Source of the DNA: Phytophthora colocasiae
Taxonomy: Eukaryota; Oomycota; Peronosporomycetes; Peronosporales; Peronosporaceae
Length of the DNA stretch: 64,000 nt
Reading direction: 5' to 3'
NCBI GenBank assembly: GCA_018806915.1
Contig: JAGKQI010000102.1
Coordinates: forward strand, 1,612,001-1,676,000
This document shows positions 1 to 11,300 of this stretch, piece after piece; the stretch's first letter is position 1, and the number at the start of each line of letters is the position of its first letter. The notes beneath the pieces were generated by a model. That model did no database searches. It saw nothing but the letters and a program-made list of their open reading frames with translations, and was not told where the DNA came from. The position numbers and the translations under genes are program-made.

Positions 1-51
1 CCTACAGCAAAAAAAGTGTTCCAACTGGGCATGTACATGTACTACGTAGTA

Positions 52-1016
52 CTACCTCCGTGCGGAAAATAATGAGCATTTCCAATTGTATTACATCCTG
101 TTCAGAATCTATACCTTGCAAATCTGATCATATTTTGAATTTCAGAATCTCCGCCCAATCTTCCGCTGGACCTCCCCATCACTTTCAAACCGGAGCGGCG
201 ATGAGCAGATCGGGGCGTCTGACGAAGAGCGCCAAGCAGTGTGGGAGATGCTGCTTCTTCACAGCAACGGAGGGTGCTCAGGCACGGCGATATCGGGCGG
301 AGAGCTGCCTACTTTGATCTAAACCGCTGCGCTGTTTCTCGCATTTGGGAGCAGGGGTATCCGGTCAATGGGAGACCGGGTAGGAGCGGTAGTCAAGTCG
401 AAAACACTCCCGAGGGCAAAGACGAAGAACCGCGTGGAGTTGTGCAAGTGCCTCGCCGAAGTGCCTGTAAATGACCGTGAGCACCAGCGTGCTGTACATC
501 AGGGCTCTGGCGTGAGCTCATATCTCGTGCAACAACTCGTGAAGGAGGGCTTCCACGCCGTGCGCTAAGACAAACTCGTCCACTGCTCACCCCTTTGCAT
601 CGCCTCAAGAGGCCCCAGTTCTGCATGAACCCCTCAGCTTGATGGAACCTACAAGTTCGACGCAATGCACGACGTGGTCCACATCGACGAAAAGTGGTTT
701 TACGTAAAGAAGGTTACAGCGCGCTTGCCATAGCACAGCAGGCGGCTATGGCACTCTCCTTTTCTGTATTGACAACTCCTGTTGATGTTCCAGACGCATT
801 AACTGCTCGTGAGACGTCAACGACGTCTGAGTTTGATCCGTTTTACTACTAGAAGTACTTCTAATGTGGCGGAGCACGTACGCTCACAAATTGGTTTTGT
901 CAGCAGCTCAACACAAACGCATAGCTCCTCTGCAAATCTAATAACTCCCCAAAGAAACGAGGCGGAGCGCTGCGCAATTTTTTTTAAAATGCTCATTATT
1001 TTCCGCACAGAGGTAG
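52..1016 (+). mobile_element. Degenerate mariner-like element with terminal inverted repeats
   Basis: The ends carry an inverted repeat of about 30 bp (52-82 and 987-1016), starting CTACCTCCGTGCGG on the left and CTACCTCTGTGCGG read inward on the right. TA dinucleotides flank both ends (50-51 and 1017-1018), as expected of Tc1/mariner insertion. The end resembles plant mariner and Stowaway termini. Inside, a broken plus-strand transposase can be followed in pieces from about 200 to 830. Near 680-705 it contains the peptide HIDEKWFY, the first catalytic Asp motif of plant/oomycete mariner transposases. Stop codons interrupt every frame and the element is short for the family, so it is dead. 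The family call rests on TIRs, TA and this motif. Confidence 0.8.
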
Positions 1017-1018
1017 TA

Positions 1019-1410
1019 TGTGGTAGTCCCGAAGAATTGAAGAGCCACAGTTACACTAAACGCATACTACCAGTATCACGGACCAGGACTAACAGCAGAT
1101 CCATAACCGATAACCCTTCCAACGAAGGTACCTCTCTGGCCAAACTGACAAGGACAAAGTCATTTATGTCAAAACATCGCTATTACTTCATAATCCATTT
1201 GACGAAAGCACCCTTGATAGAGTTTTAAAAAAAATGGCAACCACCAATGCATGCTTAAAATACAATTGTACTTGAAGTGTCAAGCAACATTCCCTCCAGC
1301 TAAGAGAACTTCTTTTGAAAAGGGTGGTGTTAAAAAACACCAGGGTTGAATGAATGTCTTCCCGCTAGAATCGCTTACACGACCGCAGGAGGACAGTTGT
1401 CAAATGACAC
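1019..1410. other. Intergenic stretch without recognisable gene
   Basis: This gap lies between the mariner element and the 3' end of the H2B gene. Short frames here show no domain and no codon pattern like the neighbours. I see only A/T-rich runs near 1228 and 1330. The H2B 3' UTR should lie in its right-hand part. Confidence 0.5.
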
Positions 1411-1758
1411 TTAAGCCGACGTGAACTTGGTCACGGCCTTCGTGCCCTCGGACACGGCGTGCTTAGCGAGCTCGCCAGGAAGCATGAGACGCACAGCCGT
1501 CTGGATCTCGCGGCTGGACAGCGTCGACTTCTTGTTGTACCGCGAAAGCTTGCCGGCCTCCGACGCGATGCGCTCAAAAATGTCGTTGATGAACGAGTTC
1601 ATGATCGACATACCGCGCTTGCTAATACCAGTCTCGGGGTGAACCTGACGCAGAACCTTGTAGATGTAGGTCGAGTACGACTCAACACGCTTCTTGCCCT
1701 TGCCCTTGCCTGACTTGGCAACCGTCTTCGCGGCCTTCTTGGAGGGAGTCTTCGCCAT
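1411..1758 (-). CDS. H2B: Histone H2B
   Basis: This intronless 115-aa protein forms H2A-H2B dimers in the nucleosome core. It has a short Lys/Ala-rich tail, then the H2B histone fold: [19 protein letters not shown] (helix 1), [21 protein letters not shown] (central helix, given in shortened form below 20 residues as [13 protein letters not shown]), [17 protein letters not shown] and [20 protein letters not shown]. The C-terminus KFTSA resembles the usual KYTS-type end. Length is normal for a protist H2B and the ATG at 1758 begins the conserved tail. G/C-ending codons dominate, as expected for a highly expressed gene. It is transcribed away from the coatomer gene, and the 450-bp gap holds an inverted CCAAT palindrome. 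Confidence 0.97.
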   Translation of the reverse strand: MAKTPSKKAAKTVAKSGKGKGKKRVESYSTYIYKVLRQVHPETGISKRGMSIMNSFINDIFERIASEAGKLSRYNKKSTLSSREIQTAVRLMLPGELAKHAVSEGTKAVTKFTSA

Positions 1759-1930
1759 TGCTGTTGGTAGAGTGGAGAGTGGAAACTGCTGCTTTTACTG
1801 CACGAGTCAAATCTCGGAATGACAACCTCCATGCAGCGCCGCCGCTTTTCCCGCGCTTCGCTCAAATTTTGGACAGGAGGCAGTACGTACCCTAATGATG
1901 GCGTCTTTTCACCTCGGCTCGCTTGGCGCA

Positions 1931-1965
1931 TTCGGATTGGTGGAATCAAATTCCACCAATCGGAA
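1931..1965. promoter_or_regulatory. Inverted CCAAT palindrome in the H2B/coatomer divergent promoter
   Basis: The 35-bp stretch has 16-bp arms (TTCGGATTGGTGGAAT and ATTCCACCAATCGGAA) with one mismatch around a 3-bp centre. Each arm contains a CCAAT box, one on each strand. CCAAT boxes bind NF-Y in eukaryotic histone promoters. The palindrome lies about 170 bp upstream of the H2B start and 240 bp upstream of the coatomer start, so it could serve both. The structure is directly visible; the regulatory role is inference. Confidence 0.5.
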
Positions 1966-2204
1966 TACGCCACTCATTCAGTTACATGCCGCACATGTTG
2001 GAGGACGATACTTAGTGTGTACCACACAAAACATAGAGTCCACTAATCAGTTATGCAGTGTACCACACGACCTGATCAAACGTATTGTGACCTTAGCCAG
2101 CTTCACCTGAGATAGTGACATACGCTGTAACACAGCTACAACTTGGAGCCACGCGGCTATTACTCGACCTCGGGGGAATCCAAGCGAGCCAGAAGCGATC
2201 GACC

Positions 2205-5200
2205 ATGAAGCTCGGAGCGAGCCAGGACACGTACGGCGCTGGGAGCGAGTCCGGCCGAAGTGGATCTAGCATGACCATCTCGTCCGTCATGGCGGACATC
2301 AAGGAGAAGTTCAAGAACGACGAGGAGGACCAGGGTACGACCGAAAAGACTAAAAGATCCGCGTATTGTGCTTTCCCCTGCTCTCTGCGGCTCTTTATCT
2401 GTGCAGTGTCCCCTGTGTTGTTTAGCACTAACTGCATTTATGCTGTCCCCCTCTTCCAGTGTCTCCGTTCCAAGGCCTGGACAAAGCCACTGTTCTACAG
2501 GAGACCAAGATCTTCTCGGATGCCAACACGGTGACTCGCCACCCGAAGAAGTGTTGCCAGCTGATCACCAAGCTACTGCACATCCTCACACAGGGTGAGC
2601 CTTTCACCAGCGCCGAGACTACAGCCGTTTTCTTCGGCGTCACCAAGCTTTTTCAGTCCAAGGATGCCAATCTGCGTCGTATGATGTACTTATTCATTAA
2701 GGAAGTGGCGGAGGCTACTGCTGCTGACGAGGTACAGCTCTATCACTTGCTATACACAGGGTGAAGAGGCACTGACGGTGTTGTGTTATAAGGTGATCAT
2801 CGTGACCCAGAGTCTGACGAAGGACATGAGCTCCGATGTTGATCTGTACCGTGCCAACGCTATTCGTGTGCTGTGCCGTATCATTGATGTACGTCTGAGC
2901 TACGATGGATTTGTTGTCACTATGCTGCAGGAACTGATTTTACAATGTTATTTAATTGTAGGGATCCATGTTAAACGCTATCGAGCGCTATATCAAGCAG
3001 GCTATCGTGGACCGCAACGCCTTGGTGGCTAGCTCGGCTCTAGTATCTGGTATCCACCTGATCAAAAACAACCCCGAGATTGTGCGTCGTTGGGTGAATG
3101 AAGTGCAGGAAGCTGTGAACTCCACAAACGACATGGTGCAGTACCACGGCGTCTCGCTCATGTATCAGATCCGTCAGCATGATAAGCTTGCAGTGTCAAA
3201 GTTCATCACTCAGCTCCAGAAGACCAATCTACGCTCGAACCTTGCCACGTGCCTGTTGATTCGCTACACGGCCGCTCTGCTGCGCGAAAACGCGAACGGA
3301 CAGGATGCTGCACCGCTGTATGCGTTTTTGCAGAAAATGCTGCGCCAGAAGAACGAGGTACGTGGTCCCGTTGCGAACGTTAGCCTGGTTTGAGATTGCT
3401 AAAACAACGTTTTTCGTAATGTGCATTAAAGATGGTCATCTACGAAGCTGCCAAGGCGCTGTGCGCACTGCCTGTGGATGCTCGCGACCTGACACAGGCA
3501 ATCGTCGTGCTGCAGTTGTTCCTGGGCTCCTCGAAGCCTACTCTCCGCTTCGCTGCTGTGCGGACGCTCAGTCAGGTGGCGTTAACGCAGCCAATGCTTG
3601 TAACGCGCTGCAATGAAGACATGGAGGCGCTTATCTCGGATTCGAACCGATCTATTGCTACTCTGGCAATCACCACCTTGCTGAAGACTGGTACGCGGAT
3701 ATTATGGTCGACGATGTGGTGGTTGTTATAGCTTGTAAACTAACTGTATCGAACTTTTGAAACATATTTCCAGGTGCCGAATCCAGCGTGGATCGACTGA
3801 TGAAACAGATCTCGACATTCATGGGCGACATTGCCGATGAGTTCAAGATCGTGGTAGTGGAGGCCATTAAGAACCTGTGCTTGAAGTACCCGCAGAAGCA
3901 CCGCGTGTTGCTGAACTTCCTAGCCAACTTCCTTCGCGAAGAAGGTGGATACGAGTTCAAGAAGACGATTACGGACGCCATTCTGTTCTTGATCGACCGT
4001 ATCCAGGAGTGCAAGGAGACTGCTCTACTTCACCTATGCGAGTTCATCGAGGACTGCGAGTTCACACAGCTATCCACTAAGATCCTGCGCGTTCTGGGCC
4101 AGAAGGGTCCCACCACGTCAGCGCCTGCACGGTACATTCGTTTCATCCGTAACCGTGTCATCCTGGAAAACGCCCCTGTGCGTGCGTCGGCCGTTTCGGC
4201 TCTTGCACAGTTTGCTATTCGCGTTGCATCGCTACGAACTAGCGTGTCGTCGCTGCTGCAGTGCTGCAAGCTTGATGACGACGACGAAGTTCGCGACCGT
4301 GCTACTATGTACCTTTCTATCCTGGAAGGTGACGAGATGACTAGCCGAGCGCTACTCGTGGAGGATTTTCCCATGAGTGTTGCGGCACTTCAGAAATCAA
4401 TTGATCAGTACGAGCTGCGTCCCGCGGAGGGTCCGCTCACATTCGAGGCCCTGCCCCACGTTGAAGTTATCGAGGATGTCGTCGAGCCGAGTGCGGATGA
4501 CGCTGAGGCTGACAATGAAACTGTTCAGGCTGATGTTGCTCCGGAGCCGCAGGACGTTGCAAAGGAGCTGTACACGGTAAGATTGCTTATTTGGATTGCA
4601 TCTTCAACTTGGTCCATACTGACTAATGCTTGTGAATCGTTAGATTCCGGAGTTTGCAGAGCTTGGTGCAATGTTCCGTTCGTCCAAACGTCTGGAGCTT
4701 ACAGAGGCCGAAACAGAATACGTCGTCAGTTGCACGAAGCACGTATTCGCACAGCACATTGTTCTTCAGGTTTGTGTATTCTGTGTGTCTATTGATGATA
4801 TGTTGTTTCTAATGCATGTATGCGAACAGTTCAAGGTGCTGAACACGGTGAACGATCAGCTTCTCACGAACGTGAACGTGGGCTTCGTTATGGAGCCGGA
4901 GGAAGTGTGGCAGGTGCACTCGGTCGTCCCTCTGGACAAGCTGGCCTACGGCAAGACGGGATCGTGCTATGTCTGCCTGCAATATACCGGCGATGGCGTT
5001 TATCCCATCGTCCAACTAGCCAATGTTGAGGTATGTTTCGATGATTTTTGCATTCCTATTGCCATTGCCTGACGTTTTCTTTACGCTTTTCGCATCCTGT
5101 AGTTGAAGTTTAAGGTCCACGAGGTGAACCCATCTTCTGGCGAGGTTGAAGACGACGGATTCGACGAGGAATACCCGATGGAGGATATCGAGATCGGCGC

Positions 5201-5617
5201 GTCGGACCTGATGGCGAAGGTTTCCGTTAATGACTTCCGTTCGGCATGGGAGCACATCGGCGATGGCGCCGAGGTTAAGGGCAGTTATGGACTCAAATAC
5301 AAGAGCCTCGTCGAGGGTGTGGCGGCCGTCATCGAAAACCTCGGCATGCAACCGTGCGAGAACACTGCTGTTCCTCAGCCCAAGGCCAAGGCCCACATTC
5401 TGCTGCTGTCAGGTGTGTTTGTTGGCGGCGTCAAGGCGCTGGTGAAGTCGAGAATATCGCTGGATGAACAGAGCGGCAGTATGATTCTGCAGGTACGACT
5501 GAAGCTGTGTTGCCTTACGATAGCGACGCGTAGTCTTACTGTTTTGGGTTTGTGCAGATGGCCGTGCGTTCGGAGGCGGAAGAAATCAGTCAGACCATCA
5601 TGGACTGCATTAGATAA
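2205..5617 (+). CDS. COPG: Coatomer subunit gamma (COPI coat)
   Basis: Ten exons join in phase: 2205-2334, 2460-2731, 2793-2888, 2962-3357, 3432-3690, 3774-4576, 4644-4769, 4830-5030, 5103-5492 and 5558-5617. All introns are GT-AG and the product is about 910 aa. Gamma-COP is part of the F-subcomplex of the COPI coat, which drives retrograde Golgi-to-ER and intra-Golgi vesicle traffic. The N-terminal two thirds is the adaptin-type HEAT solenoid ([70 protein letters not shown]). An acidic linker follows, then the appendage domain from exon 7 ([20 protein letters not shown]). Length is close to the usual 870-900. The ATG at 2205 was chosen because it opens the first exon; an in-frame ATG at 2115 would add an unsupported leader. 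Confidence 0.95.
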
Positions 5618-5838
5618 GAAGCCTGCGTTTGTCGTCCGTGTCCAGCGGTCGTGACCATCAGGCGAGTGAAATACAACGTGATACAGCTCATGGAGAGGAA
5701 CATCAGCCAGCGTTGTGGCGAGAGATGCACGGGGAGGAACTAGTGGCAGCACCACTATGGTACAGTAGCTGCTTGCAATAACTATTCTTCCACTCAAAAC
5801 AAAATGGACATTGTTTGTGATTGATATTGTCGTTGCAT

Positions 5839-7482
5839 TTACTGCGTGGCGACGTCCAATAGACCTTCAGTCCACAGTCGAAGCAGCATACCACGCACCG
5901 CAGTATCATCGCTAACAGCCTCTGCAAGCTCGTCAATTGAGGCACCAGCGGACGTAGCAGACGATGCATACAGCTTCATTAGAGCAGGCGCCAGCTCTCC
6001 GGGAAAGATAATGCTCTTTGGTTGGGGAGGCATTTGGCCAAAAGCTTCACTTGGGTCTTCGTCCTCGTCGTCACTCTCATTGTCTCCATCCTCATCTTGG
6101 TCTCCGTTAGCACTGCCTGCCTCAGCATCTTCGCCAGCATCACTGTCATCCTCGCCATCGACCCCACCCTCATCTTCGCCCCCTTCGCAAGTGCATAGAC
6201 CCATGTGGTGTCGTCGGCAGTTGTGCAGCGAGTAGTACACTGCAACTAAGGCCTCCTTCATCTCGTCTTCACCCATTGACAAGCGAATATGCGAGCGCTT
6301 CTTGAAGCGAATAGTTACGTCGTCGTCGAGTGGGCTAGGACCTGGCTCGTCATTCTTCTTGTCCTTATTCTCGATTGGTGGTGGCAAGCGATTTGCCACC
6401 ACATCTAGCGCAGCCTCGTCGGCAGCTCCTTGCAAGTCCTTGTCACTGATATGCGCAGCAAGTTTGCCTACCAACTGCTTGCACGAAGCTGCAAACTCCT
6501 TCGCCTTATCAGAGTCAACTGAGTATTGGGTACCCATGAAGCCCAAGTAACCAACAGGAAGCCCTTGGCGAAATGCTACGTCTGAATCAAAAGCGTGGCG
6601 GATAACGCGAGGGAGCGCCACCTCCAGGAAGTTTGCCCACGTGTTGTGCTGGTAAACTGAGATGGTCACGTGCGTGGAGAAGTCCTTGTCATTTGTGCAT
6701 GCCTGATGAATAACACCACGCGGAAAGTAGAGCAAGTCGCCCTCCTCCACTGTCAATTCCATCCACGGCTGTCCAATCTGGTTTTCCGCCAGATCAGAGC
6801 TGTGTTCACCAGCTAACTCCACCAGTGGGTGGTACAATTTCCACTTCTTGCTACCCTGTGTCTGCAGCACAAACACTTCAACATCGTCGTGGTGTGGCGC
6901 CAATGCCTGCGATTTGGCAGGCGTCAGGTACGCACTGGCACCAGCCAGACCACCGAAAACGTCTTCGAAAGCAGCGTTGAGCTCGTACAGTCCGTCCACG
7001 TAGCGCTGTGGCTGATAGAACTGGCAGCTAAAGCCTTTGTCAAGCAGACTGGCCACCTGTCGGCTCGTAGCGTGACCATTGGAGTCCTCTCCGTCGAAGT
7101 TCTCGCGCTCTGAATTGACGTATCTGCAGACTGTGAGATCCTTTCCAAAGCCCATGGGATGCGGTTGCTTCTCCATGACCTTAAGCATTTTCTTGCGCGA
7201 GAAAAGCGCATTACCGAATAGAGCACCCTTATCTGCCTTACGCACATGTAGAGGTTTCTTCTCAAAGTACTCGGACAGGAACGTGTCCAGCGGCATCCCA
7301 CCCAGCAGCTTGGTCAACGTGTTTTCGGCCCATTGGCGACTTCCTTTCTTGTCATCAATAGATACATTTGCACTTGCATTTGCAGCCTTGTGGTGTTGCT
7401 TCTTTTGCTTCTTACTAGATCCACTTGGAGCTTGGTCCGCGTTACGCTTGCCACGGCGCGCGCTCTGCTTGGTACGAGTCAT
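5839..7482 (-). CDS. RIOX1: NO66/RIOX-type JmjC ribosomal oxygenase with a histone H3-like N-terminus
   Basis: This single-exon protein of about 547 aa belongs to the Fe(II)/2-oxoglutarate JmjC family that hydroxylates ribosomal protein histidines; family members have also been reported as H3K4/H3K36 demethylases. The motif PHHDDVEVFVLQ supplies the HxD iron ligands and LYFPRGVIHQA the distal His. PLHVRKADKG and FSCQFYQPQRYVDGLYEL match the family's N-terminal part, and an acidic insert precedes a C-terminal winged-helix-like region. The first true ATG is at 7482; the frame extends 13 codons upstream only through a TTG. From that ATG the protein begins MTRTKQSARRGKR, close to histone H3 (MARTKQTARKS). 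The start has A at -3. A Lys-rich segment (SSKKQKKQHHK) suggests nuclear or nucleolar import. It is convergent with the coatomer gene. Confidence 0.9.
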   Translation of the reverse strand: MTRTKQSARRGKRNADQAPSGSSKKQKKQHHKAANASANVSIDDKKGSRQWAENTLTKLLGGMPLDTFLSEYFEKKPLHVRKADKGALFGNALFSRKKMLKVMEKQPHPMGFGKDLTVCRYVNSERENFDGEDSNGHATSRQVASLLDKGFSCQFYQPQRYVDGLYELNAAFEDVFGGLAGASAYLTPAKSQALAPHHDDVEVFVLQTQGSKKWKLYHPLVELAGEHSSDLAENQIGQPWMELTVEEGDLLYFPRGVIHQACTNDKDFSTHVTISVYQHNTWANFLEVALPRVIRHAFDSDVAFRQGLPVGYLGFMGTQYSVDSDKAKEFAASCKQLVGKLAAHISDKDLQGAADEAALDVVANRLPPPIENKDKKNDEPGPSPLDDDVTIRFKKRSHIRLSMGEDEMKEALVAVYYSLHNCRRHHMGLCTCEGGEDEGGVDGEDDSDAGEDAEAGSANGDQDEDGDNESDDEDEDPSEAFGQMPPQPKSIIFPGELAPALMKLYASSATSAGASIDELAEAVSDDTAVRGMLLRLWTEGLLDVATQ

Positions 7483-7596
7483 TGTCTTCCAATCGATTGA
7501 TTTAAAATATGTTGAACTCAAATTGGTGTAAAATACATATGAACGTGATAGGTGTGGTTACATATTGATTTTCGCGCGGTCGCTTTATTCTGGATC
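7483..7596. promoter_or_regulatory. Compact divergent promoter between the JmjC oxygenase and a small unknown gene
   Basis: Only 114 bp separate the ATGs of two genes transcribed in opposite directions. Both must share this interval or use promoter sequence inside the neighbour's 5' end. I see no perfect Inr/FPR match. The left part is A/T-rich and the right part carries a CGCGCGG run. Confidence 0.4.
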
Positions 7597-8033
7597 ATGG
7601 CGGACAGCGGCCAGCGGGACGTCCACGCGTCTGTGCTCGCTATGCTGGCGGAGAGCAGTGCCGCCAGGTATAGAAGCATGGAATAGACTATTGTTTGTCA
7701 CTATTACGATGCTAACTTGAGCTCATTTTCTGTTCAATTTCTTACAGGGTGGTGAAGAGCGAGGAAACAACGCCCCAAATGGAAGAAACACGCCGAAAGA
7801 TGGAGATGGAGTTTGTACAGGAGAAGATGGATAATGCACGCGCCAAAATAGGCCAGTCGCTGTTGAGTATCCCGACTGGTCGCGAGTATGACTCGCCACC
7901 GGACGCGTCGGAGGAGCATGTGTACGATGCGTTGGAGAAGGCCTATAACTCAGCCTTTCTTGTACACCCATCGGAGAACGCGAAGTGTTTTTCTGGAAAG
8001 AAGGTCGATGGACACGAGGGAAAACTGGAGTAG
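7597..8033 (+). CDS. Small two-exon protein of unknown function (118 aa)
   Basis: Exons 7597-7667 and 7748-8033 join in phase across a GT-AG intron. The product begins MADSGQRDVHASVLAMLAES. It contains a charged, probably helical stretch (QMEETRRKMEMEFVQEKMDN, then ARAKIGQSLLSI) and a less ordered acidic/hydrophobic C-terminal half (YDSPPDASEEHVYDALEKAY). No signal peptide or membrane segment is visible, and I do not recognise the family. The correct splice phase, good start context and divergent pairing with the NO66 gene support a real gene. A nuclear or ribosome-related role would fit the neighbour but is a guess. Confidence 0.7.
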
Positions 8034-8333
8034 GATAAAGCTATAACGAGATTAGCAGTGGGCGAGTTGGTTGCTGATTTTATTGTGTGGATGCAGAGCT
8101 GGAAGCAATGAGAAAGGCACTGGGTTGAGAGAGGAAAAAGAGCACAAGGTGAGAGAGCTAGCTAAGTTGCACAGACTATGGATGTGATTTTAGGACTGAC
8201 ACGATGCTTTTATGTCTAGGAGGACGATCGTTCTACGTGGGTGAATGCTGTGAGAGATTAATGGTTGACGGTGTGAACTGTACTCACCGCTATAAATTGT
8301 TTTCATTACAGCCAAGTCGGGACATTAAAGAGT

Positions 8334-11300
8334 ATGGGTTTATCTACTATGAAGCAACATACTGCGAGCAATGCGCAGAACGAAGCGATGGACGAAGCGA
8401 TGACGAAGGAGGCTAACGTAACCCGTTCTGGATCGGAAGGTTCTTACAAAGCTATTGGCAATGTAAAGCGCCAGCTACCAGGATCAGCTTCAGCTGACTC
8501 AGTCATGTTGGCCGAATCCCCACCTCAGTCGCCCGTGTCAGCGCCGAATCAGACCTCAAGTGAAGATGGATTTATATCCACACCCGAGAGAAAAAGGGGA
8601 ATTCGTGATGAAAGGACGAGGTGTACAGCCGTAGAGGAAGACAGGATTGAGCGGGCTGATCATCTCTCTCTGAACGAATTTCTTGTCACGGAATTGGAAG
8701 TATATAGTTCTCGGTTATTGGATAAAAGACCTCCAAAGCGCAGTTCATCAGGTGCTAGTGACCTCGCGTGGATGACGGGTCTACAACTTTTCCAAGACCA
8801 CCAGCGAGCTCTTCAGGACTTTGATGACGAGTGGAAAAGGTGAGAGAGAAAGCGTGGTTTAATATTGTTGGTGTACGTCTGGCTGACGATTAGTTTGATC
8901 AGGACGCACGCTGATAGATACTGCGGATACAAATCTACAGGATCAGAGCAATTTCCAGTACCAGTTTCAACGATTAGAGCGAATCCGTTCCAACAGAATG
9001 GAGCAAGCCCGATTGCCGTGGGCGAATGGACAGCACTTCTGAGTAAGGTGAAAGCTTCTGACACCAAGTCAATTCCGACAGAGACTCCTCATTCTCTAGA
9101 AGATAATGCTCCCAACGATAGTGACGAGATATTTACTGCGTACAAACGAGGATCAAACGGCATTATTGTTGGTAAAGATGATTGTCAGCACGAACGCCAA
9201 CAGGTAAGTTGAGTCTGTGAGAGCCGATCGAACAATCACTGTTCATACTAATCCCTGTTGCGTGTTGGGTGTGAATGCTATTCTTCCAGATCAGTACCTT
9301 TATGGCTCGGGTTGCGTCAAGTCAAAGCACCTCCGCATTTTTTGTCGTCATAGCTGCCGGATCGGATCTGGCACAATGGGAGAAGGCACTGTCATCTGAG
9401 CAGCTGATCCAGTTGTACCCGTATTGGGGTAGCGATGAGGATCGCCAAAACCTTTTGCAGTTGCTGAGCAATGAGTATTTCTCTAGCAGGAGTCTGTCAG
9501 CACATGTGCTGCTTACGAACTACGAAGTATTTATGGAGGATATCTCAGTGGTGACGTCTTTGCAGTGCCAGCTCAGCATTATTGATATTCCTCGACAAAG
9601 AACCGACCGTATTGCTGCAATCTGGCCGCAATTACTTTCGCTTCGGTGTCGTCAACGGTTGCTGCTTTGTCAGCCTTCGTTCGACGTCGATGTACGAAAG
9701 CTGCTCCACCTCCTCGTGCCTGAAATGTTTAGTTCGCGGCGGAAGCTACTGGTACGTTATTTCAGTTGTGTTACAGTGATACTCTTGTGACTGACACGTA
9801 TTTGTTATGGTGTATCCCTGTATTAGGCATGGAATAGTGCAGCACTTCCTCCTCACCATGTTTGTGCAGTATGTGATGTGGTGAAAGCCTTTATGCTCGA
9901 CTCAACTGCGGAAGCTTGCACTCAGTTTATGTCAAGAGTGGAATTGTGCACCAAGCGCAACAGTGAGGTAGAAGCAACTGTTTTGGATACGCTCGATAAG
10001 CAAGGAATTGTGAGAGCGATAGAGCCATCGATCATGCTTCCCGTGAAGCGCGTACTGAATAGGAAGTCTCGCAGCCGTCCTACTAGGACTCTTAGCGGTC
10101 ATGTCCCGGCGAAGGTGAGAATGGATTTATAATTTTCACCAAAACCGGATGCTGATTGGAGGTTATTGTTGCTGACGATAGGGAAAACTCGAGCTGGAAG
10201 AAGCTGTGACGGATCCTGTCGACTCTCAGCTGATGATCAAGCCCCCCAATGCTTTCGTGAAGAAACGAAGAGGAAGTGACAGCACGCCAGGTTCTCGACA
10301 GCGAATTGGCCGTTGCGGCAAATGCGCTGGCTGTTTGGCGGAGGATTGTATGAAATGTGGACATTGCCAGGATATGAAAAAATATGGTGGACCAGGCCTC
10401 CGCAAGCAGTCTTGCAAAAATCGCAAATGCTTAAATCCGATACTATGGGGATTTGCGACCAGAAAGAGGAAGCGAAAATCGCAACGTGCGGAGTCGAGTG
10501 ATGTAAAAGGTGACTCAGAGATGGATGACGATGGGTCTGTGGCATATTCTTCTGTGGAAAGCGATGGAGAATCTGTCTCGACTGCCACGTTTGGGAACGA
10601 CGACTCTGATGATGACGCTATGACGGATTCTCCTCGTGACTTGCTTTTGCCCGCAAGTGATACGTTACTGGATGACCATTTATCTCTGAGCGATTTAAGT
10701 TCTCGATCTTCATCGGGAAAATCACGAGTGGTGCGGTGTGGGGAATGCGATGGCTGCAATGCTCCTGATTGTATGAAGTGTCCTCATTGCCTTGACATGA
10801 AGAAATATGGAGGCCCTGGACTCCGGAAGCAAACATGCAAGAATCGCAAATGCAATGCGCCTAAAATTCTTGTCTTGAACAAGGCAAAAGGAGGCCACGA
10901 TCAGTTTGTCGACGAAAAGGGAAATGTGGTATACAACGGGCCGAATGACAACGCTTTTCCCGGATTTTATGAGGTGCCTGATTCATCAGATAGACGAGAG
11001 TCAGCGTCACCAAGTGCCCAAAGCCAATTGACGGTGGTCCAGGAATGCGAGCGCTATGTAAAACCTCGACTGGTTTTTGCGTGCGTGGATTGTGCAGCAC
11101 GGTTCAGCTCGAGTAAATTACTTAATTTCCACTCGCGGGTTGAACATTCGCAGGATTCTCATGCACCAACTGCGTTTGAACGGAAAGCTAGTCGTATGTT
11201 CGCGCGCGCGATAGTTCAAAACGCCATAATATGTGCTCAACCCAAGCTGCAAGATAGAAGTTCGCAGAGCCCGCCCTTGGGGTATGCGAAACTGCAGGTA

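Noticed and set aside
2115..2204. Upstream in-frame ATG of coatomer gamma
   Set aside because: The added 30 residues have no family similarity; the ATG at 2205 gives a normal N-terminus.
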